Assembly: GCF_000315625.1 (NCBI RefSeq)
Contig: NW_005434632.1
Coordinates: 95,901-159,900, forward strand
Direction of reading: 5' to 3'
Length of the DNA: 64,000 nucleotides
DNA from: Guillardia theta CCMP2712
Lineage: Eukaryota; Cryptophyceae; Pyrenomonadales; Geminigeraceae
This document shows, one piece after another, positions 29,774 through 41,659 of this stretch (positions are counted from its first letter, which is position 1; each line of letters starts with the position of its first letter). The notes below the pieces were generated by a model that did not search any database, was not told where the DNA came from, and saw only the letters and a program-made list of their open reading frames with translations. The position numbers and the translations under genes are program-made.

Positions 29774-29850
29774 TCATCCTTGAGCCTGACTCCGAAACTG
29801 AGTTGAACCCCGTCACCCATATTATCATTCTTTTATTCGCTGGCAAAACT

Positions 29851-32800
29851 CTAGCGACGGTCTGCCGCCACAGCATCTCCCATGGTATGGTCGAAGATCT
29901 TTGACCGCAGGTACTCCAGCTGCTCGCGTGTGAAGCCTCCACCCCCTGCTCCTCCTCCTCGCTCGTCCCACTCCCTGCAGTCTCCTTCTCAGCTCCCACT
30001 GGTCACGCTGCCCCCAGGAGCTCCCTACTCACCAGTAAGGAATTGTAACTGGCTTGTATCTGAGCAGCTCCAGGATCCTCCGCTTTAGCACTGTGGGACC
30101 TGAAAGTGTATCTTAACAGAAGGGGAGGAGAAAATTTCCTCGTACTCACCCAACGGCCTTCTGGTCTCGAAAGCAAAATGGCGAGGGCCATCGACCTCAA
30201 CGACCTGCTTAACGTAATGGGTGGGAGGAGGATCGGCGGGAAGGGCAAGTAGGCTCAGACAGGGCAGAGGATACAGAACAAGCAGGGAATGAAGGAGAGG
30301 AAAGAATGAGAGGTAAGAGTGTGAGAATGAAACCTTTTGTTGTGCGGGAAGGAAGATGTCCAGTCTGTATCCTGCAACAGAGAGTCTGAGAGGTGTATAG
30401 GATGAACGGAGTTTACGAGAGAGAGGAGAGGGGAAGAGGAAGAAGAGTTGAGCAGGAGATAAGCGAGAGCAAGGACGAGAGAAAACGAGACGTGCAGATG
30501 AAACTGAGGTTGAGGAGGCAGCCAGGCAACGACAAGGGCAGTGAGGTTGAGAGAAGTAAAGTTGTTCCTTGTTGCACCTGAGACGGTGTCTTTCATTTCT
30601 TCGATCATCTCCAGATCAAGTGCAGCGATAGCGAGCGCAACAGAATTCTACGGAAGTTGTTAATGTTGTGAATGAGAGAGAAAGCAAGCGAGGACTGAGA
30701 AAAGACACAGAGGGGACCAGGGGGGACACAGAGAAGGCAGACGAGCGAGAAGGGAAGGAAATCAGGGAGAAAGACGGCTAGGATACCTGAAGGTTCGAGC
30801 TAGAAGTGGATGGGTTGTCTCTTAACACTCGTCTCTTCACAAACTGCTTCCAATCACTGTCCTCACTTCCGTCCCACCGAACGGCCGCCGATCGTTCACT
30901 CGTCAAAGCTCGCGCCTCATCACTCGCCCATCTGGGAAGCTGCAGAGCCTTCCAAGTGATGAATTGATGAACCTGCTGGAGCAGTCAGACTACAGCTCCT
31001 CCCTCCTCGATCTTCCTGTCGCAGGTGCAAGAGCTCCATGTCATTCACGGTGTTCGCCAGGGCTGCGAGGAGAATTCAGGAGGGTGAAGCCACTCCTGCG
31101 GTATGAGCGCTACCTTCCTCTACCCAAAGCAAGAGAGCCTCGTCAGTGCAGTTCAAGATCGCCATGCTCCACGCGATGTTCGCTAGAGCCTGAGGAGAAG
31201 GTGAGGAGCAACCCAAGGACGGGGCTGAGCGAGACCTGGGGAGCAAATCTTCTCGGCGGCTGTTGAGAAATCCAGGAGAACAAGACATCTTGCACCAGCT
31301 GCATCTGAGACATGAAAGCGCTTAGAAGACAAGAAGATTGAAAGCGCTTAGAAGCCAAGAAGATTGAAAGCGCTTAGAAGCCAAGACGATTGAGGAACAG
31401 GGAAGAGGCAGACGTGTCGTACAAGTGCTAGAAGCAGCAACATACCATGATGATGATGATGATGATGATGATGATGGTGGTAGTGGTGGTGGTGATGATG
31501 ATGATCATGGTGATGATGGAGATAAAAGTAATGATGGAGACGATGATGGATGAGAAGGAGGATGAGGAGAAGCCTATGATGATGGTGATGGCGATCATGA
31601 AAGAAGACCTTGATGTCCAAAGTGGCAAGGGAGTGGATAAAGTTGGAGACGGCTTGCTCGTCGGCATCGTCGATGTTGATGATCATCGCATGCGCCATAT
31701 GCCGGATCTGCACGATCGTTAGAGGAAGTTTGAGAGAAGAAAGAAATCAACCAGGGCAAAGTCCAAGAGAGCAAAGTTTGCGTTAGCATTTACAATGATC
31801 CCCACGTTCTGTCTCTTGTTGTCAGAAACACATCAAGAAAAACTGGAAGACATCTGATATGGAGACGAGCAAGATGTTTGAGATACAATCAGTGGACGAG
31901 CTCGGAAGATAACAAGGGGAAAAGCAGGAAAGAGGAGGAAAAGTCGGAGGAGATCGAGAAGAAAGGGAAGTGTCAGAGAGGAAGGTTGACTTGTAGGGAG
32001 AACTCAGCGCAAGAAGATCACCTGAGGGGCGAAAGATGAGGGATGGATGAGCAGGGCGGCTAGAGAGAGATGGGAGCAGAGCTTTTGATTGAACACGTTT
32101 AGTCGAGCAAATGCGTTGTAGATGTTCGAGATGGCCTGCGATAAACGTCGTAAGCCTAGTGAGCCCACCAGGTCGACTACTCCACAACACGCAATTGATT
32201 TGCAAGGGAAAGCAGTTTAAGGCTGATTGAAGAATGAACATGATTCTCATCTGGTTTGCTGATCGAAATGGCTGTGACACCGCACCTGAGTTGAGAAGAC
32301 GGAAGGATCTTTTATAACAGCAGCTTGAGCCAGGAAGCTCATTAATTTCACATCTCTCATCCTGTGATCAGCAACAGCAATCCCATGAAGACGATGTCAA
32401 CATACAGGCAAACACAATCAATTCAGACCTCAACTTAGCCATCGCATTGGCAATGTTGGAGATGCTGATCATATCAAGCTGATCTGCGCATCCCACCTTC
32501 AGCTAAGGTTGCCGCAAAAGTGAGACAGGAGACCTGGTGAGTGAAGTAGGCAGACATCTTTCATGTAAGCTGCTGCTCTTGACACCTGTCAAACCATCAG
32601 GGCCTCGCATCCCGACCCATCGTGTCTCTCACATCCCCTACTGTGCTCTCACACCGTGCCAGCCCGTTTAGCACCATTGCCGTCTCCTTCGCCATCCGTC
32701 AGCTCCTCTGCTTCTCTCCCTCTCGTGGACTACCTGCGGCTCCCACATGTTCTTTTCCTTGCTAGGAGCCATGGTGATGAGAAAGCGGAGGAGATCGGCG

Positions 32801-35800
32801 GCACTCGCCCCCCTCCTCTCATGCATTTCCCTGCTCACCATCCCCTCGTAGCTGAAGGCGTTGAGCACAAGAGCGAGGGACTGAGTCGACCACTCTTGTG
32901 TTGACGTGAGAGACAAGGCAGTGAAGGAGAGGTGCTCCCACACACTCCTGGGTATCCTGATGCTCCCTGCTGACGCCTCTCCTCCTCCCTCCCACTTGGA
33001 CAGCGCGTTAGTGACCATGGCGATGCCTTGTGGCTTGAAGGAGCTGCCTTCTAGGCTGCAGACGACGCGGCCGATCTGTTCGATGACAGTCTCGTTGTAG
33101 TACCCGCAGCGAACCATGGCGTTGGCAAGCATCGAGATCTCCTGCAAGGTCGTCAGTCAATCAGTCCGAGGGAAGAGGGATGAAGAACGAGAGGCAGGAG
33201 GCAGGAGAGCAGATGAGGAGTGGGAGGTAACATGGGCTGTCAGGAAGGGGAGGAGAAAGACCTGAGAGTTCCACATGCTAGTCGGAAGCATCTCAACGGC
33301 AGCAGCTAGTGTCTCGAAGACTCTGAGTGACATCCTCGTCAGCGATGTCCAAACACATCCTCACATCTTCTAACACATCCTCACATCTTCTCCTCTAACT
33401 ATCTTCCTAGCTTGGTCTGTCCTACTCTTTCTCTGTGTTTGTCTTACCTTGGGTATTGCAGCCTCCCCCGGGCACAGGCGTTGGAGATGCTTGCAATCGC
33501 CTGCCATGATACAAAGGGAGAGAAGAAAGTTGAAAGGTGTTGATAATGGAACAGAGGAGAGGGGAGTGCGAGGGAGGAGGAGGGAGAGAGACACGAAAGG
33601 AGGAAAGGAGAGGCAGGGAGGTTGGAGGGAGAAGAGAGGGGTATCAGAAATAAGGGGGAAGATCAACTCAAAGGTCCGTTGGCCTACCTTGGAGTTGAAG
33701 GTAGAAGGCGGAAGGTACGCTGCTTTCCTCGCTAAGAAGAGAAGAATATCGGATAAAGTGAATCCAATAACTTCAACTGCCCCATCATCCTCCACTTCAT
33801 CGTCATCCTTTTTCCTCCCTGTACCCTCGCCTTCCTCTCCCTCATTATCCCCTGCTTCAACCCTCGCTGTCGTGATGGTGTGGTAGAGCTTCGAGATCGC
33901 GTTCATCGCTATCCCGAGGTTCTGCGCTGACCATCCATGCCCGTTGGCGCTCTGGGTCCTGGCAGGGGTCTGGAGGGGAGTGAAGACCTCGAACGAGCTC
34001 CTCTGCCCCATGCTTCCGATGCGACCGCCGCCGGAGGAGCGAGGCGACCCTGACGAACCTAGTCTGCGGGGCCTTGAGGAGGAGGAAGAGGAGGAAGAGG
34101 AGGCAGAGTTTTGCTTCCACTTGTCGTTCCTCTTGCGGCCATTCATGATGACGGTGATAAGGCATTGGATGGCTCGTCTGTGGAGGTCAGACCGTCGAGC
34201 TCTGTCGGGGGTTGAGAGATGTGAACTAGCATCGTCAAGAACCTTGTGAATGCGTTGAGGATCATGGCGATGCTCTGCTCGGTGAAAACAAAATTTCTAT
34301 ACAAGGAAGTGAGAGGAATCGACAGAGGAGGAAGGAGAAAGAGAGAAGAAGTCGAGGGAGGAGAAGATATCAGACATGCGTAGGAGGAGAAGGGGAAGAG
34401 AGGGGAGCAGGCTTGAAGCAAAAAGGGACAAGAGAGGCACCTGACGGGATCGTCGTGCATCTTCACAACTCGACCCGAAGCCGCTCGAAACAGCTGCTTG
34501 CTCGGCTTGCATCCAATCTGAATTGATCAAACGATCACAAGCACTCCCTCCCACTCTCCCTGTCACTCGCTCTCATCACCGCAGCATTCAACACGATAGC
34601 AACTTGCTTCGGAGAGAGGTCATCAATCTTCAGCGTTACATACTGGAGGAAACGAATCAGGAGAGCGGCCGGAAGTCGAAAGTGATCTGGTTGTTGGACC
34701 TCAAACAGCAAGTCCATCATTTCCTCGTAGCGCTCCCTCACCTGCTCCACAGGGTCAGCAGTCAAGATACGAGAGGGCTCGAGCAACCGTCGTGCTCACG
34801 ATCGAGTTCTTAACCCTCTTCAACTGGTTGAGGACTGTCACTACATCTCCTGTTGCCAACTCCGCAGCAGGTCCATTTGTTTTCTTTTCTTCCGTCCTCC
34901 CTCTTTCAATGCGGACTCTACCAATGTTTTTGCTGTAGAAGCGAATTCATCCTGTATCAAATTGTCAACTATTTCCCCTTCTCATTATCCTCCTTGATCT
35001 TCTCCCCTCGACGCCTTCCCCATAATTTCTATAGTTTTAGGCAATGCTCAAAGTGTCTTACAAGGACATCTATCAGCTTCTCTGCATCGTTGTATTGCAA
35101 CAGGTTTCCTGGAATGGAGATGATTCTTGGCGTTGATTTAGAATCCTTCATGTCAGGCAATCCAAACTGTGAAAATCAATCAGATGGTTTTTGTTTGTTT
35201 GCATATATTATGATATCTCTGTGATTAACTCCATCATCATCTCTAACATCATCGTCTTCGTCACAGTCATTGTCATGGTCATCGTCACCATTATCTCCTC
35301 CTCCTCCTCCTCCTCCTCCTCCTCCTCCTCCTCCTCCTCCTCCTCCTCCTCCTCCTCCTCCTCCTATTCCAATGCAACCACAAGCTCATCATCGTGATCA
35401 TTATCTCAGTATAGTCATGAATGGTCGCGACTAGAAGAGGAATGGACATAGAGTACCGAAGGACGGAACTTCGCGAGTGTGTTGAGCAGAATCTCGCTGC
35501 CAAGGGCGCTTCCTCCTGCTTTCTTCATCATCTCCTCGTTGGACTTGAGCAGGTCGACAATGTTCAACGACTTCTGACTAGTCTTGTACCGCATCAAAGG
35601 GACCTGTTGAAGTTCGAGATGAGTTTGAGCACAACAGACTAGGGGGTTTCTTGCCGACGATGTTCTGTTCTCCGATGGATACGTCGACTCCTTCAATTCG
35701 TTCCAACTCTCGAGAAAGGCCATGGATTCAAGGTCTTGCGTTGAATCAAAATGTCACAGCCCTGATGCAAGAGACAGTCTGATTGACCTTCATCGAATGC

Positions 35801-36724
35801 GCTGGCGTCGTCGAAATTCTCCATAGCCTGAGAAACTTGTCGGTTGAAACAGCATCGCCACATCTACTTTTGCTCACCATCTCTGCATTAAGGACACCAA
35901 GGAAGTCTATCTTCTTGATCACATCACTATCAAGCTTCGGTATAATGCTTGTTTCCTGTGATTTGTTTCCGGCTGAGCGGAAAGAGCCGAGATCAGAAGG
36001 TCCATGAAAAAAACAAACGTCAACTACCCCCGGAGATATTTCCAGCCGCTTCTACAGCATCAGCGTTGATCTTCTTGAAGCTCTCAGAGAAAACACCCAG
36101 AAAGTCGATTGTTTCTGAAGGAAAACAAACATCACAGCTAAACCTTTCACTTTGATGTGAACCTATCAATCGTTCTCCTCCCATCGCTCGCCCTGGGTCT
36201 TGCGAGCCCATCAGAGTCGTTGCATCTGTCTTCAACTTCCTCACGTCCCTCTTCTGATACCAAAAGTGCCGTACATCACACATCAAAAAGTCAATCAAAC
36301 TGGTCAGAATGATATTGAAGGATGAAAGCCTTGCCTGTTTCCCAGAGCTTCCTCGCCTGTTTCTCGGGCTTTCGTCTCCCGTGGCAAAATTGGCTCTTGA
36401 GGGCTTTTCCTTTAGCAAGGGGATGTGTTGGCTGTCTTCCACGTAAGACGGAGAGCTCAGAGACGAGTTGCTCTCCTCGAGTGCACTTCTAGTTGTTCTG
36501 CATCGTATCGTCCCGTCACTGACCGTCCACGATCTGCACGGATGTCTTCCTGCCTTGACTAGTCCTGCTCTTGGATTGAAGCTGCACAAGAAAGTGTATT
36601 CATCATGAAGGTTGCCCTTCGGTAAACACTGAGGATACACGCAAATGAATCCACTATGCTCGCCGATCAATGCATGGAAGACGACATAGCTCAACACCGC
36701 TGCGCCGTTGGTAGTTCGCTTCAT
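29851..36724 (-). CDS. Long RAP-domain protein with helical repeats, probable organelle RNA factor
   Basis: A many-exon gene. The C-terminus is firm: exon content VKQVVEVDGPRHFAF...TRRPLG, then PTVLKRRILELLRYKPVTIP and YW|EWDERGG...FTREQLEYLRSKI, ending AVAADRR. That is a complete RAP domain (VEVDGPxHF, LKRRxLE, IPYWEWDE, EQxEYLRxK). AATAAA lies 14 bases past the stop. Upstream exons carry repeated helical units with an A-x-x-x-N-A core: NLGIAMNAISKL (33.9 kb), SIAMILNAFTRF (34.2 kb), QVAIVLNAAVMR (34.6 kb), GIAMVTNALSKW (33.0 kb), SLALVLNAFSYE (32.8 kb) and ANIAWSMAILNC (31.2 kb). These resemble OPR/RAP-protein repeats of algal and apicomplexan organelle RNA-binding proteins. The proposed N-terminal exon (36020-36724) begins with a hydrophobic presequence. 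Introns hold ATG and CCT microsatellites. Exon boundaries are largely unresolved, and two genes rather than one is possible. Confidence 0.6.
31446..31480. repeat. (ATG)n microsatellite
   Basis: About ten ATG units on the + strand, with scattered ATG/GTG units continuing to 31600, inside an intron of the RAP-domain gene. Confidence 0.9.
35296..35365. repeat. (CCT)n microsatellite
   Basis: Over 20 uninterrupted CTC/CCT units. It lies between exons of the RAP-domain gene on the opposite strand. Confidence 0.95.
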
Positions 36725-37040
36725 TTGTACGCCACAGCTGCTAAAGATTGAGAATCAGGTTCGTCTTGTCACGAAATGGCTCTGATATGCAATTCCTCTC
36801 GTCCCGTTGTCGCAGCTATTGCTCCTGGCGCAAGTTTCTTCCATACCTACAATGGCAGGACATGTAGCAGACGCTTCCATGCTGCGAGCAGGATCTGGAA
36901 GATCACTGAGAACAGGGACAAGTCAAAGGCATCGATGGGGAGGGACAGGAGCCCGCTATCTGCATGCTTTTGCGCTACAAGGAGACGCCACCTGCATCGG
37001 CCAGACGCAACGTCCAGTCGTGTATTACATCCAGAGGCGG
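36725..37040. other. Spacer upstream of the RAP-domain gene
   Basis: Upstream flank of the - strand gene. Overlapping open frames occur on both strands, but none shows a domain or splice support. It grades into GC-rich island 3. Confidence 0.3.
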
Positions 37041-37833
37041 GCCTGTCATGGCCGAGGCACTGAGAGAGACTCAGTCTGCAGACTAAGAGACTCCGAGTCT
37101 CCGGGCCCGGCGGGCCGGGGTCACGGGGGCCGGGTCCCGGGACTCCCGGATCACTGCGTCGGCGGCTGCGTCCCCGGGCCGGGTAGTACCGTACCCGTGA
37201 TCCGTGTGAGTGCCACGGTCTGATCATGCCACAGTGGAGTCTTCAGATACGGCAGTACAGTGTGTCGGACCGTACAGATCAGGCTTTGCCAGGGTCCGCC
37301 GCCGGTTGGACTCCGGGATTCGGCGGACGCCTGGGCCGGCGCTACTTAAAACGGCGCCCCCGGGAGGCGGGGCCGGGCGGCGCGGCGGTTGAGCCGGGCG
37401 GCGACAGCGGGGCCCGGGGGCGGGGGGGCTGTTTACCATCGCGAGGGCCCTAGAGGGCCAAGCTTGCGTCACCCGGCCGCGGTCTCCAGCGGCCTCCGGG
37501 GTGCGTGCGGCAAACTCGCCCCCGGGTTTGACCATGGTCCGATCTTGTTCCATCTGAGGTCGAGATGATGTCTGCATTGCTTTGGCATAGTACAAGTCTA
37601 ACAAACTTGTCACTCTGTTAAACCGGAGTCCGTCCGCCGAGTCCGGCCGCGACTCGTGACTCGTGACTGGAGACCCGCAGTCCGAGCGGCAGCCCGGCCC
37701 GGGGGCGGCCCGCCCGGCCGCGACGGTTCGGAGTTCCGAACTGAAAGCCTGGGCCAGTGGGAAGTCCGATCATTCTGACAACGGTATCGCTCATAAGTCA
37801 AGCGAACTGTACCAAGACTTAACTTTGAGTAAA
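37041..37833. repeat. GC-rich island 3, putative non-coding repeat element
   Basis: CG-rich sequence with long CCGGGCCCGG-type runs (37100-37200, 37330-37500, 37690-37740) and GGTTCGGAGTTCCGAACTG at 37722. It ends at 37817-37833 with ACTTAACTTTGAGTAAA, the reverse complement of the word that closes islands 1, 2 and 4. This copy is therefore inverted relative to the others, or the word occurs at both ends. No supported coding sequence. Confidence 0.6.
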
Positions 37834-38735
37834 GTGTACCAAGACAGTCCTACCCTACCGTGACTGACCCAATAAGTTTTATTCCGTCAGCCATTTTATA
37901 GACAATAATATATTTTAATTTCACAACGGTAGTAATGTAGTGCTATGATACGATCAAGAGGGCCTGGTCAAATACCTATGTCATTTTGTACCAGCACTTA
38001 TTATTTCGTACTGAATTGAAGCTTTTATATATCTAGTAACCGAACCAAAAGGCTTTTTATAAGCTCTAACAGGCAGGGGTGGGGGTGGTGGTAAGGTGAG
38101 CTAGTGATGGGTGGTGTGCCCATCGAAGAAGGGGAATGAGGGGGTAGGGGTACACGGGCATGGACAGATGGGGAAACACACAAGACAGCCTCGGACACAT
38201 CAATAGGGGTGGGGGTAGGGGGTAGTGCCGTTGCCGGGGAGTGCGGGAGAAGTCGTCCGTCGCTATGCAGATTCTTGGCTCGGGCAGCGATGGGTGCAAA
38301 GAAGAGGCAGAGGAGGAGATGAGAGAGTGAGAAGGAGGAGTCAGAACTCTGTGAACATGCGTTCATGGACATCTCTCGTCATCGCAAGGAGTTGAGATCC
38401 CCTCGACACCCTCCTTGGGCTGATATCATTTCTTCGAACCCCTGACCTAGGTCCCGGTCTCTGCTATCCTCCCCAATGATTTCTGGGGTTTGATGCAGGA
38501 TTGCAATTTGCTAAGCTGTCAGCTGTGAATATTGTCTATCTCATTTCTCTAGAATGCTTGTCAACTCAGCTCGCAATGGGTTATCAAGAGCGAAAGACAT
38601 CAACAACAGAAGGAGAAGTGTCAGAGTCAACCGGAATGAATCGACACGTAAGAGCGTTGCTGCTTCTTTTTGTGTCATGAAGATATTGACAACATGACCT
38701 TCTAGACGACGTGAAGCGAACGTCAGATTCAAAAC
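37834..38735. promoter_or_regulatory. Spacer upstream of the K+ channel gene
   Basis: AT-rich from 37860 to 38060, then G-run arrays at 38075-38095 and 38205-38225 (GGGGTGGGGGTGGTGG and GGGGTGGGGGTAGGGGG). An alternative upstream ATG at 38553 with a donor at 38651 was considered for the channel gene, but its phase does not agree with the downstream exons. Confidence 0.4.
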
Positions 38736-41284
38736 ATGGTCGACCGAAGAGACGTAATGTCCTCTCATTTTTGCAGAGCCGATCTTTCACGGAGACGGTC
38801 GAGAAGAAGGTAACATAGTTTGTGTCCATGCATTCTTGTGCCGAGGTGACTCATAACATTTACAGCGGACTAAATGGGAAAATTTCCTTCTCTTTTGGCG
38901 CTTGTTGGTCAGCAGACAAGGACCCTCAGATGACATGTATCATCTGCACCTGCCACGAACAGGAAAACCCGATTGGCTCTACATCTCTTGTGTTGGAAGA
39001 TATCGTCATTGTTGGGACTTCATCTCTCTCCTAGCTGTCCTCTATTGCACGTTTTCTGTCCCTTATGACATGTGCTTCAATCCTCCTTCAACCAATGTCT
39101 TCAGCTGCATCGACATGGCGATCGAAGCGTTTTTCGTGACAGACGTTGTGTCTAACTTTTTCACATCGTATCAGGACCATTGTGGTGAAGTGACCTCGAA
39201 ATTTATGATTGCTTTGAATTACTGCAGAAGTTGGCTGGTTATTGACTCAGTCTCATCAATTCCCTCTGAGATAATTTCACGCATTGCCAGCTCCTTATCT
39301 ACATCCCAGCAAAGCTCAAATATCTCAGTCCTGAATCATCTCAGAATAATCCGAATTTTGCGTCTGACCAAACTCCTGCGGCTCTTAAAATTGAACTACA
39401 TCATTGAAGCGATACAACTTCGATTCCCTATGTTGGAACCTGTCCTGGGACTCTTTCGACTAATCTTTATGATGATGCTGGTTGCTCACGTACAAGCATG
39501 TGTCTTCTATTATGTTGCTACTTTAAACATCCAGAACTCGTGGATCTCAAAGTTTCATTTCAATTGTTGCAACGAAGAAAGAGTTCCATCTCAATATCAG
39601 GGGTCTCAGGTTTGTTTCGACCCTGCATTGCAACCTTCCTTGATGGTTTTGTATATCAATTCTTTGTACTGGGCTTTTACGACGCTAACTTCTGTCGGAT
39701 ATGGAGATATTACTCCCTGTAATTATTTAGAATTCATTTACACTACTTGCAGTATGGTCATTGGAAGTGGTATCTTTGCGTATGTTGTCGGCAATATAGC
39801 TGCTGTCGTGAGTACGCAGAAAGGGAGTGAGATACGATACAAGACCAAGTTGAAAGATCTACAGGAATATCTGAATATCAGAACAGTTCCCAAGTCTGTA
39901 GCATTTCCAATCCTACAGCAGTGTATGAATCAATGGTCCAGAAGTGTCTACGATGAAGAGTTTCTGTTGCGAGAAGTCAATGGGCAACTGAGAAGGGAAA
40001 TGATCCTCGCAGTTCACGGCAGTACCCTCTTTAACATCTCACTGTTCAGAGAGATTTCCCGGGAGAACGAAGACTTCATGGTGGAGTTGTCTCTGAAGAT
40101 GGGATCCACAATCTTCTTGAAGAATGAAGAGCTTGACTTGTCGGATTTTGAGGGGACAGGAGCGAGCATGTATTCGATCAAGTCGGGGACGGTAATATTC
40201 GTTCATACTCAGATATGGCTGGGAAGGAGCTGACGAGCATCGGCAGGTTTCAGTGACTTGTAATGAGCTGGGAGAGAACAAAGTCGAGAACATTCACGCT
40301 GGAGGCATCTTGAACTTCAAGCCCATGATACACTCGGTTCGCATGCAATCCTGTCTCTCTATCTCGCTGTTAATTTGTTCCATCAGGTTGTTCAGCGATT
40401 GTTACACGAACAATATTTTTCAAAGACGGAAAGCGGGGTCATCGCAAGGGCTGTGAACTTTGTCGAGACCTTTCAATTGAGGGCTCAAGATGTCGAGGCT
40501 TGCATTCTGAAATGCGACACGCATCACGATATCTTCGACAAGATCAAACAATTCTGCGCAGGTTGATGCTCATCATTGCTGTAAAGGCTGCTTGTGCCCT
40601 GACTCTGGTTGTCAGACGATTACAAGGAATGTCAGGGCGAGGAGCAGGTGTTCATGGGATACGTAGATCTGGTCTGTCGTCATGTATGTTTGAACATGTC
40701 ATGATCTCATTCATTGTTTCCTTCCTGACCAGGAACGAGCTCAGTCACTGCACGAGAGCAATCAAGACGGTTCACGAGGCTCGAGGATTGAGGACTATCA
40801 GAGTCAGCACAATAATGATTTCATAGCCAAGGTAAGACACCCTGGTGTGGGGGAAAAGCTCAGCACAGCATTTGTTGCAGAGCGCGGACTACAAGGTAGA
40901 GGAGCATGAAGAGGAAATGCCCAACGGCAAAGACAACCACGTTTTTGAGATCCACAAGCAAGAGATTTTACCTGATTTGAACCTGGATGTTGAACTTTCC
41001 AACGATGTCTCTTCCTGTACAAACCACACAATACCGTGAGTGCAGCCCTGGCATCTTCTATGACTGATTGGGAGATTGATTATGATCTGTACAGTCTGCA
41101 GTGCATTGATAATGAGGATCAAGTAACAATGTCGCGAAAAGAATTCGACATGTTGAACAGGTTGTCTTCGTACCTTTTTCCTATTGAAGGACTGACATGT
41201 ATTGTTAGTATGCTTCATCAAAGCGCGGAGAAAATTGGCAAGTTCCTGAAAGAAAGAAAAAACAATCTCCGGAGCCAGGGTTAG
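38736..41284 (+). CDS. Voltage-gated K+ channel with cyclic-nucleotide-binding domain
   Basis: A six-transmembrane channel of the EAG/CNG/HCN superfamily. Exons: 38736-38753, 38777-38809, 38866-40191, 40247-40336, 40387-40561, 40616-40683, 40733-40831, 40881-41035 and 41095-41284; all phases agree. S1-S3 follow DFISLLAVLYCTF and FFVTDVVSNFF. S4 is strongly charged (RIIRILRLTKLLRLLKL). The pore is SLYWAFTTLTSVGYGD, and the GYGD filter predicts K+ selectivity. After S6 (GSGIFAYVVGNIAAVV) there is a C-linker and a CNBD with KSGTVSVTCNELGENKVE and HAGGILNF. The phosphate-binding cassette is not the canonical G-E-hydrophobic-x-RAA form, so ligand binding is doubtful. A Gln/His/acidic tail of ~170 residues follows and ends NNLRSQG. 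The start codon is the least certain part. Confidence 0.85.
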
Positions 41285-41659
41285 ATGCCGTTGAGGATTG
41301 CATCATGGAGAACACTCTGGAAATTGTACTTGAAGATGTATTTTTTGGCCTTTCAAGTTTGAAGGCCTGTAACATGATAGATTAAGATGTGAAAGAATTT
41401 GTTTTTGTGTCCAATTCTTGCCCCTTGGCTATTCGTTCCGACTCTACTATCACACAAACAACAGGATTTCATGCAGAAAACAAGGTAACGCGGTCACAAC
41501 AACATTCAATATCGCAATAAAGAGCATCGTTGGATGGGTTTACTCTCAAAAGAAGGACATGCAATTTGTTTACAGCGGATTCTTGTCTCTCAATCGTCTC
41601 AATCATCTTGCTCCTTTGGGTGTTTTGGTTAGAATAGACCGCGTTTGGAGGAACATGGC
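41285..41659. other. Convergent 3' spacer
   Basis: Spacer between the channel gene and the neuroguidin-like gene. A - strand frame reaches 41469 and could be a longer 3' end of the latter. Nothing else is seen. Confidence 0.35.
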
